64,000 nucleotides of DNA from Oscarella lobularis. Lineage: Eukaryota > Porifera > Homoscleromorpha > Homosclerophorida > Oscarellidae. Below the pieces are notes generated by a model. The model was not told the DNA's origin, did not search any database, and saw only the letters and a program-made list of their open reading frames with translations. The stretch is from positions 2,046,001-2,110,000 of the forward strand of contig NC_089187.1 of assembly GCF_947507565.1 (NCBI RefSeq), read 5' to 3'. A program made the translations under genes and the position numbers. Positions 10,897-21,639 of the stretch are shown here, piece after piece. Each line of letters starts with the position of its first letter. Position 1 is the first letter of the stretch.

Positions 10897-11302
10897 AAGG
10901 AGCAAGGCGTTGGTTCTGCACTAGGTGTAATTGCTTACGCTTGGTCCAATAAATAATAGAGCTTTTTTCTATTAGCCGTTTGCATTCGTATTGTGACACA
11001 CGGATCAATCTTTTGTCACTATTGTAAACTATGTGGTCTAATTAATTAAGAGACCCTGACGTCACTAAGAGTTCCTGTGCTGCCACTGGAGGGGATCCCC
11101 CTGTTCCCCCTGGGATCTTCCCCCCGACCGAATTTGACTTGTCATTCGTTCATTGACCTCCCGCTCTCGCAAAGGCGCAGGGCGCGATCTCTCGAGAGAA
11201 AGAGAAGTAAGGCGCGCGCGGAAGCATATATGACAGACGTCTATTTACGTTCTGAGACGTCGGTCGCACGTTCACTTATATTCTAATTCAAGACTCTTTT
11301 AG
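10897..11302. promoter_or_regulatory. Spacer and upstream module of PDZ copy 3
   Basis: Contains a second version of the module found before PDZ copy 2 (about 11115-11205, ending ctcgagagaaagagaag). Otherwise it is AT-rich with no recognisable exon. Confidence 0.35.
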
Positions 11303-11995
11303 ATGACGACAGAATTCATAACGAAACGCTTTCGCATTCGACGCAATTCGCACGGCGTCTTCGGCTTCTCGCTGAACTACTTCGTAGGCGACGCTGTAAG
11401 AGAAAAGCCAACTTAGTCAAGTCCTTCTATCGATAAATTAATTGGCAGGTGGAGTACGGCACGGTCATTACGGATGTGCTAAGTCGCGGCCCGGCTGACT
11501 GCGCCGGACTCGGCATCGGTAAGACGACTCACGTTCGTGTCAAGGAGAGACCCGTTCTCTGAAATCTGTTGCTCTTCCGCGACACGGTTTTCCGATTGAT
11601 GTCATCATATTTCTTCTATCTCTCCAAGGCAATCGTATTCTGGAAATCAACGGCGTGAGCGTAAGCGGCAAGACCTACGATGAAATCGAGAAGCTCATAA
11701 AGGACAGGTAAAACGAACGAGAATCATTGAGTTTCAGTTTCGACTCAGCTCATGCAGTGGGGACCAACTTGACCTTCTTACAAAATCACGTGCTGCGTTG
11801 AGAGTTAGTTTGGGATATTCCGACACGATCTTCCGCCGTCGGAGCAGCTTTCGGAGCAGCATCATTCCAGTCAGAAAATTGGAAAGAGCAGCACTGCGAC
11901 CACGTGCCAGCACACCGCCTTTAGTATCAACCCCAACGGATCCCCCAAATGTTGCTACAACTGAACAGTTGTCAACTACTGCTATGCCTACCTAA
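11303..11995 (+). CDS. Small single-PDZ-domain protein, copy 3
   Basis: Four exons. TKRFRIRRNSHGVFGFSL comes from ATG 11303, then VITDVLSRGPADCAGLGIG, then NRILEINGVSVSGKTYDE with EKLIKDR. A final long exon begins GDQLDLLTKSRAALRVSLG and runs through LRPRASTPPLVS to a stop at 11993-11995. The PDZ core is nearly identical to copy 1, including intron positions. The tail is shorter because the separate fourth exon has merged with the last. The tandem array on one strand implies unequal crossing-over. Confidence 0.78.
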
Positions 11996-12147
11996 ATAAA
12001 GGGAGTGCATATCATGGATTGAAATTCCTAATCAGTCTTTCATAAAAGGGATTCTGTATATCAGCAATTACTATAGTTAATAGCGCAGTGTATGTCTGCG
12101 ATGCCATTTACAGCATGCAGCTGAGCAAAGGCACAAAAATATAAAGA

Positions 12148-12818
12148 ATGCGATTTACCGGAAGCTCCGAAAGTTCTACTTCTTATAAAATGCAAGCCGA
12201 CGCCGACTCAATCTGCGCCGGACTTAGGGGCTTCCTAAATGCGTCAGTAAGACAGCGCGGAAAAATTACAGAATTAAGAGAAAACTCACAAACAGGTACA
12301 CAGAATAAAAAATGTCAATTAATTAATTATTTGGTCGTAGACCGCTTTGAACGGTTGACGAAGTTTGACGAATCTCCAGTTCAGCTACAGATCAGTTGGA
12401 GCCGGAAAAAAAGGTGAGAGAAGGTATAAAGATATGATGATGTCACATGTTTTCTTTAGACTTCAAAAGGTAAAGGAAGACGAAAGCCAAAGGTCGGACG
12501 ATTTAGAAGAAGACGTAGAAGAAGGCGACGTGATATTGGAACCCGATTCAACAGGTGTGTGCGCACATTAGATAAATACATTAAAGAAATACCTTAATTA
12601 TTTAATTTTTTAATAAAAGAAAACCGCAAACGCTCAGAAATTAGAAGATGAACATTACCGAGTCTTCGCAGTTATTCTACTGGGAATAATTGAAGTGAGC
12701 ACCTATTATTAAATAAAATCAATTTTCTTCTTTTTCTTAGGAAATGAACGTTGTTGAAGAGGAAAGAGTTGAACTTCTCTACTCGTGCATGAATCAGTTC
12801 GTGCGAGATAAGGGATAA
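12148..12818 (+). CDS. Small acidic protein of unknown family
   Basis: Five exons can be joined in phase. ATG 12148 starts RFTGSSESSTSYKMQADADS; the exon ends at an intron beginning GTACAC. Exon 2 contains DRFERLTKFDESPVQLQISW. Exon 3 contains LQKVKEDESQRSDDLEEDVEEGD. Exon 4 contains KLEDEHYRVFAVILLGIIE. The last exon contains EMNVVEEERVELLYSCMNQF and a stop at 12816-12818. The product would be about 150-165 residues, hydrophilic with one short hydrophobic stretch. No family was recognised. The exact start and the donor after exon 3 (a GT two bases further keeps phase) are guesses. Confidence 0.4.
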
Positions 12819-13248
12819 GCGAAAGCTTACTCTTATCTATAGTTGATTTGAGTGTCGACTGCACTGTTCCTGATAATCAATATATTCTCTTTGGCGAGTA
12901 CAGGATTCGGCGGCTGAGAGCCATGATGATCCCAAATTTTCTTAGCGTGGAATTTTTTAAGAATTCTGATGGCAAAAAGGAAAACAATGTGTGCTAATAT
13001 TTTATATGAGCACGGGGGAATTTTGAATTAGAAGGTCAAGATGGTTCTGGAAAGTTCAGCTTCAATTGGAGACATTGGTGAAGTCAAAAGGTATTTGTTT
13101 AATTGGTAACATATTTTTTAGTTTGAGTGGGATGTGGTCAATACGGGCTAGTCGCTAGTCACGTGACTTTAGTTCGTGTTGCCAGAAGAAACTGCGCGTG
13201 AAAAGAAGCTGTTTTCGACGTTCATTCTCTTTCTAACGTGCTAAAGAA

Positions 13249-15385
13249 ATGAGGTGAGCAACGTTTGGACTGATTTACCTGCGGGATCCTAATCGCGAGG
13301 GGCCCGGCCCACCCCATGAATCTTATCGTTTCGCCGATCGCTCAACCTTTTGTACGTTCTCTATGGTTCTTTCTGAACTTCGCTTTGCCGCGTGCTGCTG
13401 TAAAACTTCGCTGGGGCCGGGGCCTCTTTTGGGGAATCGTTTATCGTAAGTCGGTTTTAGCTGAGCTCGTACAGTTGACGGTTGAAAATGACCTCAAAAG
13501 CATGAAGTAGATCGGCTCAAAATCCCCCCGGTTGCAAATGTCTCAAAACCCAAACCGTTGTAATTAATTAATTTTAATTAAGTAAGTAATTTTACAGTTC
13601 AAAACGACCCGGCTGAAATGTCTCAAAACCCAAAATTAGAAATTTAATTTATTAAATAATGAATTAACTTTTACGGTTCAAAATGTTGAAAATGTCTCAA
13701 AACCTCAAACCGCCGTAATTAATTAATTAATTAATTAATTCGTGAGCTAATTTAGTTCATGGTTGAAGATGACTTCCAACATGGGTGAAACCGTAAACAA
13801 TACCCCTCCATGAATTGTGAAGTAGTAGAGGTCGCAGTTCAAAATCTTGTTTAGGTATGAAGCTGTGCGGAGAAGGTGGTGGCAATGACAGACGTCACGG
13901 ATGAGAAAGCCTTCGTGAAGAGAAAAAGTCTATATAGAGCAGTTTATTTTACCTTAGAGTACTTTCTTTTGAGTAGGCACTAGTGGAGTAGTTAGTACTA
14001 ACGCGTGTATGAAATAAAGATATTTATCAGCAGAAAGCTTGTTCTCTTGACGAACTCTGGTACACCTGACTCATCTGACTACAGCTCAGCTGCGCCCACG
14101 TATATGATCTTTCTAAATGCCCGGATTAGACGACCACCGCCCCCATTTTCCCAAATTTGAAAAATGGGGGCGGTGGGTCGTTTATTCCGGGCAGTTATGA
14201 CGTTTTATCCGGGATATAAATGCCCGGATTAAACGACCACCGCCCCCATTTTTCAAATTTGGGAAAATGGGGGCGGTGGTCGTCTAATCCGGGCATTTAG
14301 AAAGATCATATACGTGGGCGCAGCAGGGCGCAGCTGTAAGGGGCCAGCTGTACGTCAGGTGAGTCAGGTGAGTCAGGTGTACCAGTTGGTCAAAAAGAGA
14401 ACAAGGCTTCCGCTTATAGATATCTTTATTTCACACACGCGTGAGCACTAAGTACTCCACTGCCTACACAAAGAAACTACTCTATATAATCGTCTGTCTT
14501 CTTCACTACGACTTTATCCATCTGCACTGATCCGAGCAGTTAGCTGACATCAGGTAGGTCGTTGCTTTTGTCCAGCCTGCCTGCGATCTCAAGGAATTGA
14601 GTGGCTCCTGAACATTGCCACCAGTTCTCCGCACAGCTTCATACCTACGGTAAACAAGACCGAGAACTATACATATTATACAGTTCACGGTCATTTTAAA
14701 CTGTTCATGGTTTTCTCTCAAAAAAGACCGCTATAGTTCATGGTTTGGGAGCCATTTTCAACAGCAAACAAGATTTCAACAGTGATCTCTTCCGTGAACA
14801 AAGAAGAGGTTTGGAAGTCATTTTTAGCCGTTACTGGCTTTGGGGCAATTTTCAACCATGAACTATATACAATTGAAATAACTAAGAACAACCCGTTCTA
14901 TAACTGAGTAGGACATACGAAGGAAGACAACGTTTAGACTATAACAGCAGCTCTTGAGAAAAAGAAAAGGTACATTGCCTATTTTATGATCAATTGAACT
15001 AACATACAGTAGCTCCATAGGATGATGATAGGCATCATTCCATTGATTTATCGATTTTAGCTACTTGCATTTCAACGAGACCTACAATTGGAGACTTACC
15101 GTACCTCACTCTACGCCGAACGTTCTTCCTATTCCTATGTGACCGTCCGAATGCAATCCGAAGCGCGCGAGACCGAATTCGCTCGAGAAGATCGAAAGGG
15201 GGCCCCCTTTCGACATCGATCGCTTTTTCGCGTCATCTGAACGACGGGACGACGTTGCTTCGTGATAAAACGACTCCGCTCGCTCGCACAGCGACAACGA
15301 AAGCCTCGTTGACCTGCAACTCGTAAAAGAAACGCGAAAAAGAAAACTCGAAGTTGACGGATGCGCCGTCGCTCAAGTCCCGTAA
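13249..15385 (+). CDS. Tentative small gene with a large intron holding the fold-back repeat
   Basis: A possible mini first exon ATGAG|GTGAGC lies at 13249-13253. Later exons at 15061-15100 (YLHFNETYNWRLT), 15164-15261 (PFDIDRFFASSERRDD) and 15292-15385 (DNESLVDLQLVKETRKRK...) join in phase with normal GT-AG signals, giving about 78 residues. The stop at 15383-15385 is only 23 bp before the ATG10 start codon. No family was recognised. The last three exons are better supported than the remote mini-exon; the true first exon could lie elsewhere, since much of 13.5-14.9 kb is repeat. Confidence 0.3.
13530..13760. repeat. AT-rich direct repeats beside the fold-back element
   Basis: The phrase AAATGTCTCAAAAC(C)CAAA recurs at about 13535, 13617 and 13690, separated by TTAA-rich tracts. 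The related phrase GTTCATGG with AACCATGAAC on the other side of the fold-back (about 13755 and 14852) suggests these are outer parts of the same inverted-repeat element. Confidence 0.4.
13849..14656. mobile_element. Large fold-back inverted repeat with two nested hairpins
   Basis: The left edge (GGTATGAAGCTGTGCGGAGAA, about 13855) is inverted at 14625-14650. Inward, the arms share ATTTAGAAAGATCATATACG in opposite orientation (right arm 14295-14314, left arm about 14100-14119). Each arm holds its own hairpin: 14118-14193 and 14221-14297, both built of TGCCCGGATTA...ACCACCGCCCCCATTTT followed by its complement. The centre is a short ATGACGTTTTATCC loop. No transposase is encoded, so it looks like a non-autonomous fold-back or MITE-type element. 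Target duplications were not identified. Confidence 0.7.
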
Positions 15386-15408
15386 GTCCTACACGTCACG
15401 CTTACTGT

Positions 15409-16222
15409 ATGACTCTTCCGTACTCTCGCTTCGAAGCGATTATACGTCGCCTAGTTCGAATATCCGACCGAATCGGTGATTCTTGGACGCTCGAACGCGA
15501 TTACGTGAGAGCGAATTATCAAAGAAAAGAAAAATTTAGATTTTTGCTCAAAAGTAGAACACAGAACGATGCTATCTCGCGAAAAAAGTCGTGCAATGCT
15601 CAACTTGCGACGAATCTGCAGAAGTGAATGACGAACCAGTATATATTGATATAGGAAATTGGATCATTAAAAAATTTCCAATATTTTTCAGACCGACATG
15701 TCAGCCTTGCCTGAGAGTAGCGGTGATCTCACTCGTGCAGATTATCACGTGGTGTATAGTACAACATACGAAGTACCTGTCCTATATTTTAATATCGCAC
15801 ATGACAGTAAGACGTGATGTGATCAGCAACAGCACTTAAAGTGACGTTTGCTTCAAAGCAGGCCAACTCCTTTCTCTTGCCGATGTCTGGAAAACGGTAC
15901 CGTCATCATATCAGCAAGGAAATCCGTGGGCATTTATAACCCAAACGGTATTGATTATTATAGAATATTTATTAGTCAAAGTTTTCTTCTTAGGAACACC
16001 CTGTTCTATCACGACCTTACTTCTCTATTCACCCCTGTCACACGGCCACCCTCATGTCAAAAATATCCAAGCCACAATCAGACAAGTAAGAAAATACCAC
16101 AACGAAGCTCCCTGTCATCTTTTCTTTACCGTAGCTACGTTGTCACATGGTTGAGTGCCTATGGACCAGTAGTCAACCTAAAAATACCATTTGATTATAT
16201 GATAGATGACGATGTACTTTAG
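15409..16222 (+). CDS. ATG10: ATG10, E2-like autophagy conjugation enzyme
   Basis: Six exons join in phase: 15409-15504, 15558-15638, 15692-15806, 15862-15947, 15994-16085 and 16135-16222. Family landmarks appear in order: DRIGDSWTLER near the N-terminus, YHVVYSTTYEVPVLYF, LADVWKTVP, EHPVLSRPYFSIHPCHT and the C-terminal YVVTWLSAYGPVVNLKIPF. The cysteine in HPC is the expected catalytic residue that receives ATG12 from ATG7 and passes it to ATG5. The protein is about 185 residues, near the family's usual length. It acts in the cytosol on the ATG12-ATG5 branch of autophagosome formation. All motifs are intact, so a working enzyme is expected. Confidence 0.9.
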
Positions 16223-16373
16223 CAAGTATTTTCAATAGGCGCTTCTGACGTCACATCCTGTACGAGGGGCGTAGCCGGATATGTCCTCTGACGTCACCTC
16301 CCTTTCAACCCTAAATAAGCATCCCTACTACGATAGAGTCGCCCAAACGGGCCTAATTCCAACATTCGTGGCT

Positions 16374-18386
16374 ATGCTACGACGAACTGGGCAACGCCGA
16401 TTCGCCGTCGCTATGATCGGCACGACAGTCGCCCTCTCGCTCTTCCTTCTCCTCTCCTACGATCCGTTGGGCCTCCAAATCGTCGAATGTCGCGACGAAG
16501 CGTGCCGCGCGACGATACCGCCGCAATTTCTCATCAATCGACGAACGAGCGGCTACGTATTTCGAAACGAGAGCGTCGCGACGACGAGCCAAGGTCGCGC
16601 GCGCCGATTCGTCGTCGTTTTCGACGCGGGAAGCACGGGAACGCGCGTTCACTGCTTCGACTTCGCTCGCGCGCGATCGGGCGACGACGGTAAGGAAGCG
16701 AAAGGGCGCGAAAAACTAAAAATCCGATCGTAGATACAATGTATAAATACAGGAAGGAAGCCGTTCGCGCTCGAAGCGGAGATGTTCGAAAAAATCGAAC
16801 CGGGATTGTCTAGCTATGCGAAAGATCCGAAAGAGGTTCGCTTTCACTTCCACCGTGGATAGAAAAAATATTTTCTATCTACACTTCCACATCCCGTTTC
16901 ATAAATACGTATTAATTAAATTTTTAGGGTGCGGCGTCTATTGTGCCTCTTCTGCGTTTGGCTCAAAATTTCGTACCGGAAGAGTATCACGCGCAAACGC
17001 CCGTTATTCTGAGAGCCACGGCTGGACTGAGGCTATTGTCCGACAACGTTTCGTCTGCCTTACTGCGAGAGGTATGCGAACTAATGAATATTGCATTGGG
17101 GCGTCACCCGCGTTTTTTTCCCCCCCTAAAGGTCGAAGTCGTTATCAACGCTTCGCCGTTTCGACGAGTGAAAGGAGCCGTTGCAATTCTCGACGGAGAG
17201 TCGGAGGGTACGTACATAGGGGGAGAAATTCTGAACTCAAATCAAATATGATTTTATTACAGGATTATTTGCCTGGCTTAGTGTTAATTTTCTCCGAGGT
17301 ACGTACGACATGAACTTTTCCTCTAATATTCACATCATTTCACCTAGGTTCTTTGGGAAAGGACAGTTCCCGAACGGCCGGTATACTCGACCTCGGAGGG
17401 GGCTCAGTTCAAATCGCTGTAGCCCTAGATGACGTACGCACAGACACAAAAAATAACACCAATTTTAATTCTTCTCTCAGAACTCCACTATCGAAGCGAA
17501 CAAGCACCTCGAAATATTCAACAAGCGCTATAGTTTATTTATACAGAGGTAGGTGGATATAGATCGGCGCTAATTTTGTTATACAAATAGGCGTCTTGTC
17601 TAGTTATTTGGGATTGGGTTTGATGAAGGCGAGAGTATCGATTTTGGATGCGACCGATATAGATTTATCCGATCGCGTCGTTACGAGTCCGTGTCTCCCG
17701 AAGGGATCGACGGGACCGTGGGAGTACATGCAGCGCGCCTTCGAGCTCAGAGGCGGCGACGCTAAACCGTCGTCTGGACGCGCGTGTTATACGAAAATTA
17801 ATAACGCCTTATTTGGGCAAAGATCAGGTAATGATTTTTCAAACGCATTTGGATTAATTATTTAATAACGCTTATTAGAGAAAATCTCAATTGCGCCTGA
17901 ACAGACTATGTTCGCCTTTTCGTATTTTTATGACCGAGCTATCGACGCTCAGCTCATAGGTACGCTAAAGTAACTCGTACGTTTACTCTATCTCATTTGA
18001 TTGCTTAGGTCGTTCGATTGGTGGAACGATAACCGTGGAGAAATTCGAGGAGCAATCAAGCGGAGGTACAGTACCTCTTAATCGAGTATGTACATGTACA
18101 AAAATATATGTATCTGCCTTTTAGAGTGTGAAGCGGGCTGTGTTTCCGCGTGTGCTAAGCCGTTCGCCTGCCTCGACATGAGCTACATTACGTCTCTACT
18201 GCAGCACGGGTTCGGCTTTGGAAAATCTCAAAAATTAATCGTAAGGAGCCTGCTATTTCGGGGGCGGGGGAAGGGAGACGTCATTTGGGGTTTTTTTAGT
18301 TGAAAAACAAAATTAATGCCGTTGAAATCAGCTGGGCTCTGGGAGCCGCGCTCTCTCACGTACTGGACGACAAAACGGATGCATAA
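16374..18386 (+). CDS. ENTPD5/6-like nucleoside diphosphatase (apyrase family)
   Basis: Twelve exons. Exon 1 (to 16689) encodes an N-terminal signal-anchor (RRFAVAMIGTTVALSLFLLLS) followed by apyrase conserved region 1, VVFDAGSTGTRVHCFDF. Later exons give EPGLSSYAKDP, ATAGLRLLSDN (ACR2), a FAWLSVNFLR segment, GILDLGGGSVQIA (ACR4), YLGLGLMKAR, SPCLP and MFAFSYFYDRA, and end with KINAVEISWALGAAL near the stop at 18384-18386. There is one N-terminal and no C-terminal membrane segment, as in ENTPD5/6 of the secretory pathway, which hydrolyse UDP or GDP released by glycosyltransferases. An in-frame ATG at 16281 could add 31 residues; 16374 is preferred because it lies just before the hydrophobic anchor. 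A stray copy of the last exon sits at 31505-31592. Confidence 0.88.
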
Positions 18387-18432
18387 AGGACGCGTTTCTA
18401 CTTTCCGATTATGAGATAATAAAACGACCGTG

Positions 18433-19774
<1,342 letters not shown>

Positions 19775-20084
19775 GTTCGATCGATAGCCCGGATGTCCAC
19801 TTAAGAACAAACAAATTGGACGACAAAAAAACACTACAGAGTGAATTACCATAAAAATAAATTTAAAAAACAGCAGAAAAACGGTTGTGTAATTACTACA
19901 CTAAGTGTACCTACCACGTACGTTTTCATACCTTGTACGCATCATTTCTACTGACAACTCACGCAACGTCCGGATTAAAAGTAATAGTGACGATGTTTCG
20001 TTTCGTTATTGGATAATGACTAAGTGCCCGCATACTACATGATGTTTTACGTGTGTGGCTTTTACTTTGCACACTAGGCCTTAC

Positions 20085-21405
20085 CTAATTCTTTAGTTTT
20101 TTCGCCTCAGGCTCAAAGGCTTCCTCGCCATACAGGTCACAACGAATAGAGTGTAGTATTCTCTCCCCATAGACTTCCTTCACAACGTCTTCCAGTTCTG
20201 ACTCGTAAATGGCTCTAGCAAGGTCCCACACCTTACTTTCACCCTTTTGCTTTGTTATCCATTTCTGTAGCATTGCATAGCACTGTTCGTCTTCTTCGGG
20301 GTGAGAACGCGAACACGAGTCAATCTCCGTCTTCGAGAGACCAAGCTGACGGGCCACACGCCTCCAGAAGGACTTGATTTTCAAATACACCGCAATAAGG
20401 TGTTTGTCTTCAACGTTTTCGTCTTTGAACTGTAATTCTGGAGCTGCAACGTAAGAAGTTTTCGCTTCAATGCCAACCGCGTTCACCTCTGCTGGTGCTT
20501 CAACTCGATGTGATGACATCACTTTTTTGTACTTCTCTTGGATGACTCTCTCGCTTATAGATGACTCCGTACAGGCACCCAACACCTTATACACCAGAGG
20601 CTGCTCCGTTTCCGTCTTCCATTTCTCCAACGCTAGTGCAAGGCTCACTTTGTTGCTATGGTTCCCTCGCCGTATTTCCGTCACGGCTTCCGCCGACAAG
20701 AGGAAGCAACAGATCTCTTCCCATTTCGAGCTCGCTCCCGAACAAATCGCCGCAATCAGATCTTTGCACACGACGTCGTCGGGGGCGGGAAAACGGCCTC
20801 CGTGCTCCGGCTCTCCGACTCGGATGCGGCGAGGAAGACGAAGACGGATAATTTGAATGCAAGGAAACGTGGCATCGCGAACTCTTCTGGCTTTTACAAT
20901 TGCGGTGCCGCTCTTGCACGACTTGACGTCGTCCCTTTCGTACACGGCCACCCCCGAACTGAGATTCTCAAGATCGTCGCTGTCCAAATAGCACCATTCC
21001 ATTGGAGTGCCATTCGCTTTATCGCCTCGAACCGACTCGACAGTGCGTTTCACATCTTCGAGCGTATCCTTTGCGACGCATTCGCCTCCTTTCGAACAGC
21101 GCACGATCACATCGACGGCATCGCTTTCATTCGACCAAACGGCTGTGACCGGAGGCCTCAAGTTTGAAGCCGTCTTTCCACAGAATAATGCGATATCCCG
21201 AAATGGCGGCGCAGCGACTTTGAAGAACGGGAAAAAGCGGCGGTGGAATGACCACGGATACTAGAGGAGATCCTCTAGTATCCGTGGAATGACATCCGTC
21301 TGGGGGTGAGAAACTCGGTAGCGGCGACCGCGGTAGACGACCATGTCGTCTCTCTTCTCCCACACCCGGGCCGGTTTGATTCTTTGATTAAGCAAAACAT
21401 GTCAA
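20085..21405 (-). pseudogene. Truncated Roc-COR/death copy 1
   Basis: The minus strand matches only the C-terminal exon of the ankyrin-Roc-COR family. Similarity stops near 21405 at CLIKESN; the Roc, ankyrin and COR-A exons are absent. Two indels break the frame. A 20-bp deletion between short ATTCG repeats lies near 21137, and a 41-bp palindromic insertion lies near 21252-21292. The 3' part is open and longer than in the full copies. After the first death-like fold (SKWEEICCFLLSAEAV) it continues into a true death domain (FWRRVARQLGLSKTEID...LQKWITKQKGE) and ends at 20085. This copy therefore preserves a C-terminal death domain that copies 2 and 3 lack or end before. It lies directly upstream of the intact ZNF330 gene, on the same strand. 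Confidence 0.75.
21252..21287. mobile_element. Perfect 17-bp-arm palindrome inserted in the Roc-COR pseudogene
   Basis: Arms CCACGGATACTAGAGGA and its exact complement surround a 2-bp spacer. The other copies have no insert here. GTGGAATGAC is duplicated on both sides (21243-21252 and 21284-21293), giving a 41-bp net insertion. The last 16 bases, TCCTCTAGTATCCGTG, occur again at 3229-3244. Confidence 0.8.
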
Positions 21406-21639
21406 GGGTGCGTTCTGGGGAGACTCTCTGGGCGGGCGTCTCCTTGCGCAGCTCTTGTTGCGTCATCGATGCGTAAACCTCGTAAACCCGGCTTAGATAA
21501 CGCGCTCTAGATACCTTGCACCTGGACCATCTGCGCAACCGATTACCGCGGCGTTTTTCTCGTCTCTCCTTGCGTACAGTAGGTTCTCACACGCGCGTCC
21601 GTCTTCTCGCATTGTTATCCGTACATTTGCTGTTAAGGA

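Noticed and set aside
13849-14656. CRISPR array or RNA gene
   Set aside because: Repeats are inverted rather than direct with spacers, and the structure is a nested fold-back.
15106-15297. Minus-strand 63-codon ORF before ATG10
   Set aside because: It overlaps better-supported + strand exons and shows no motif.
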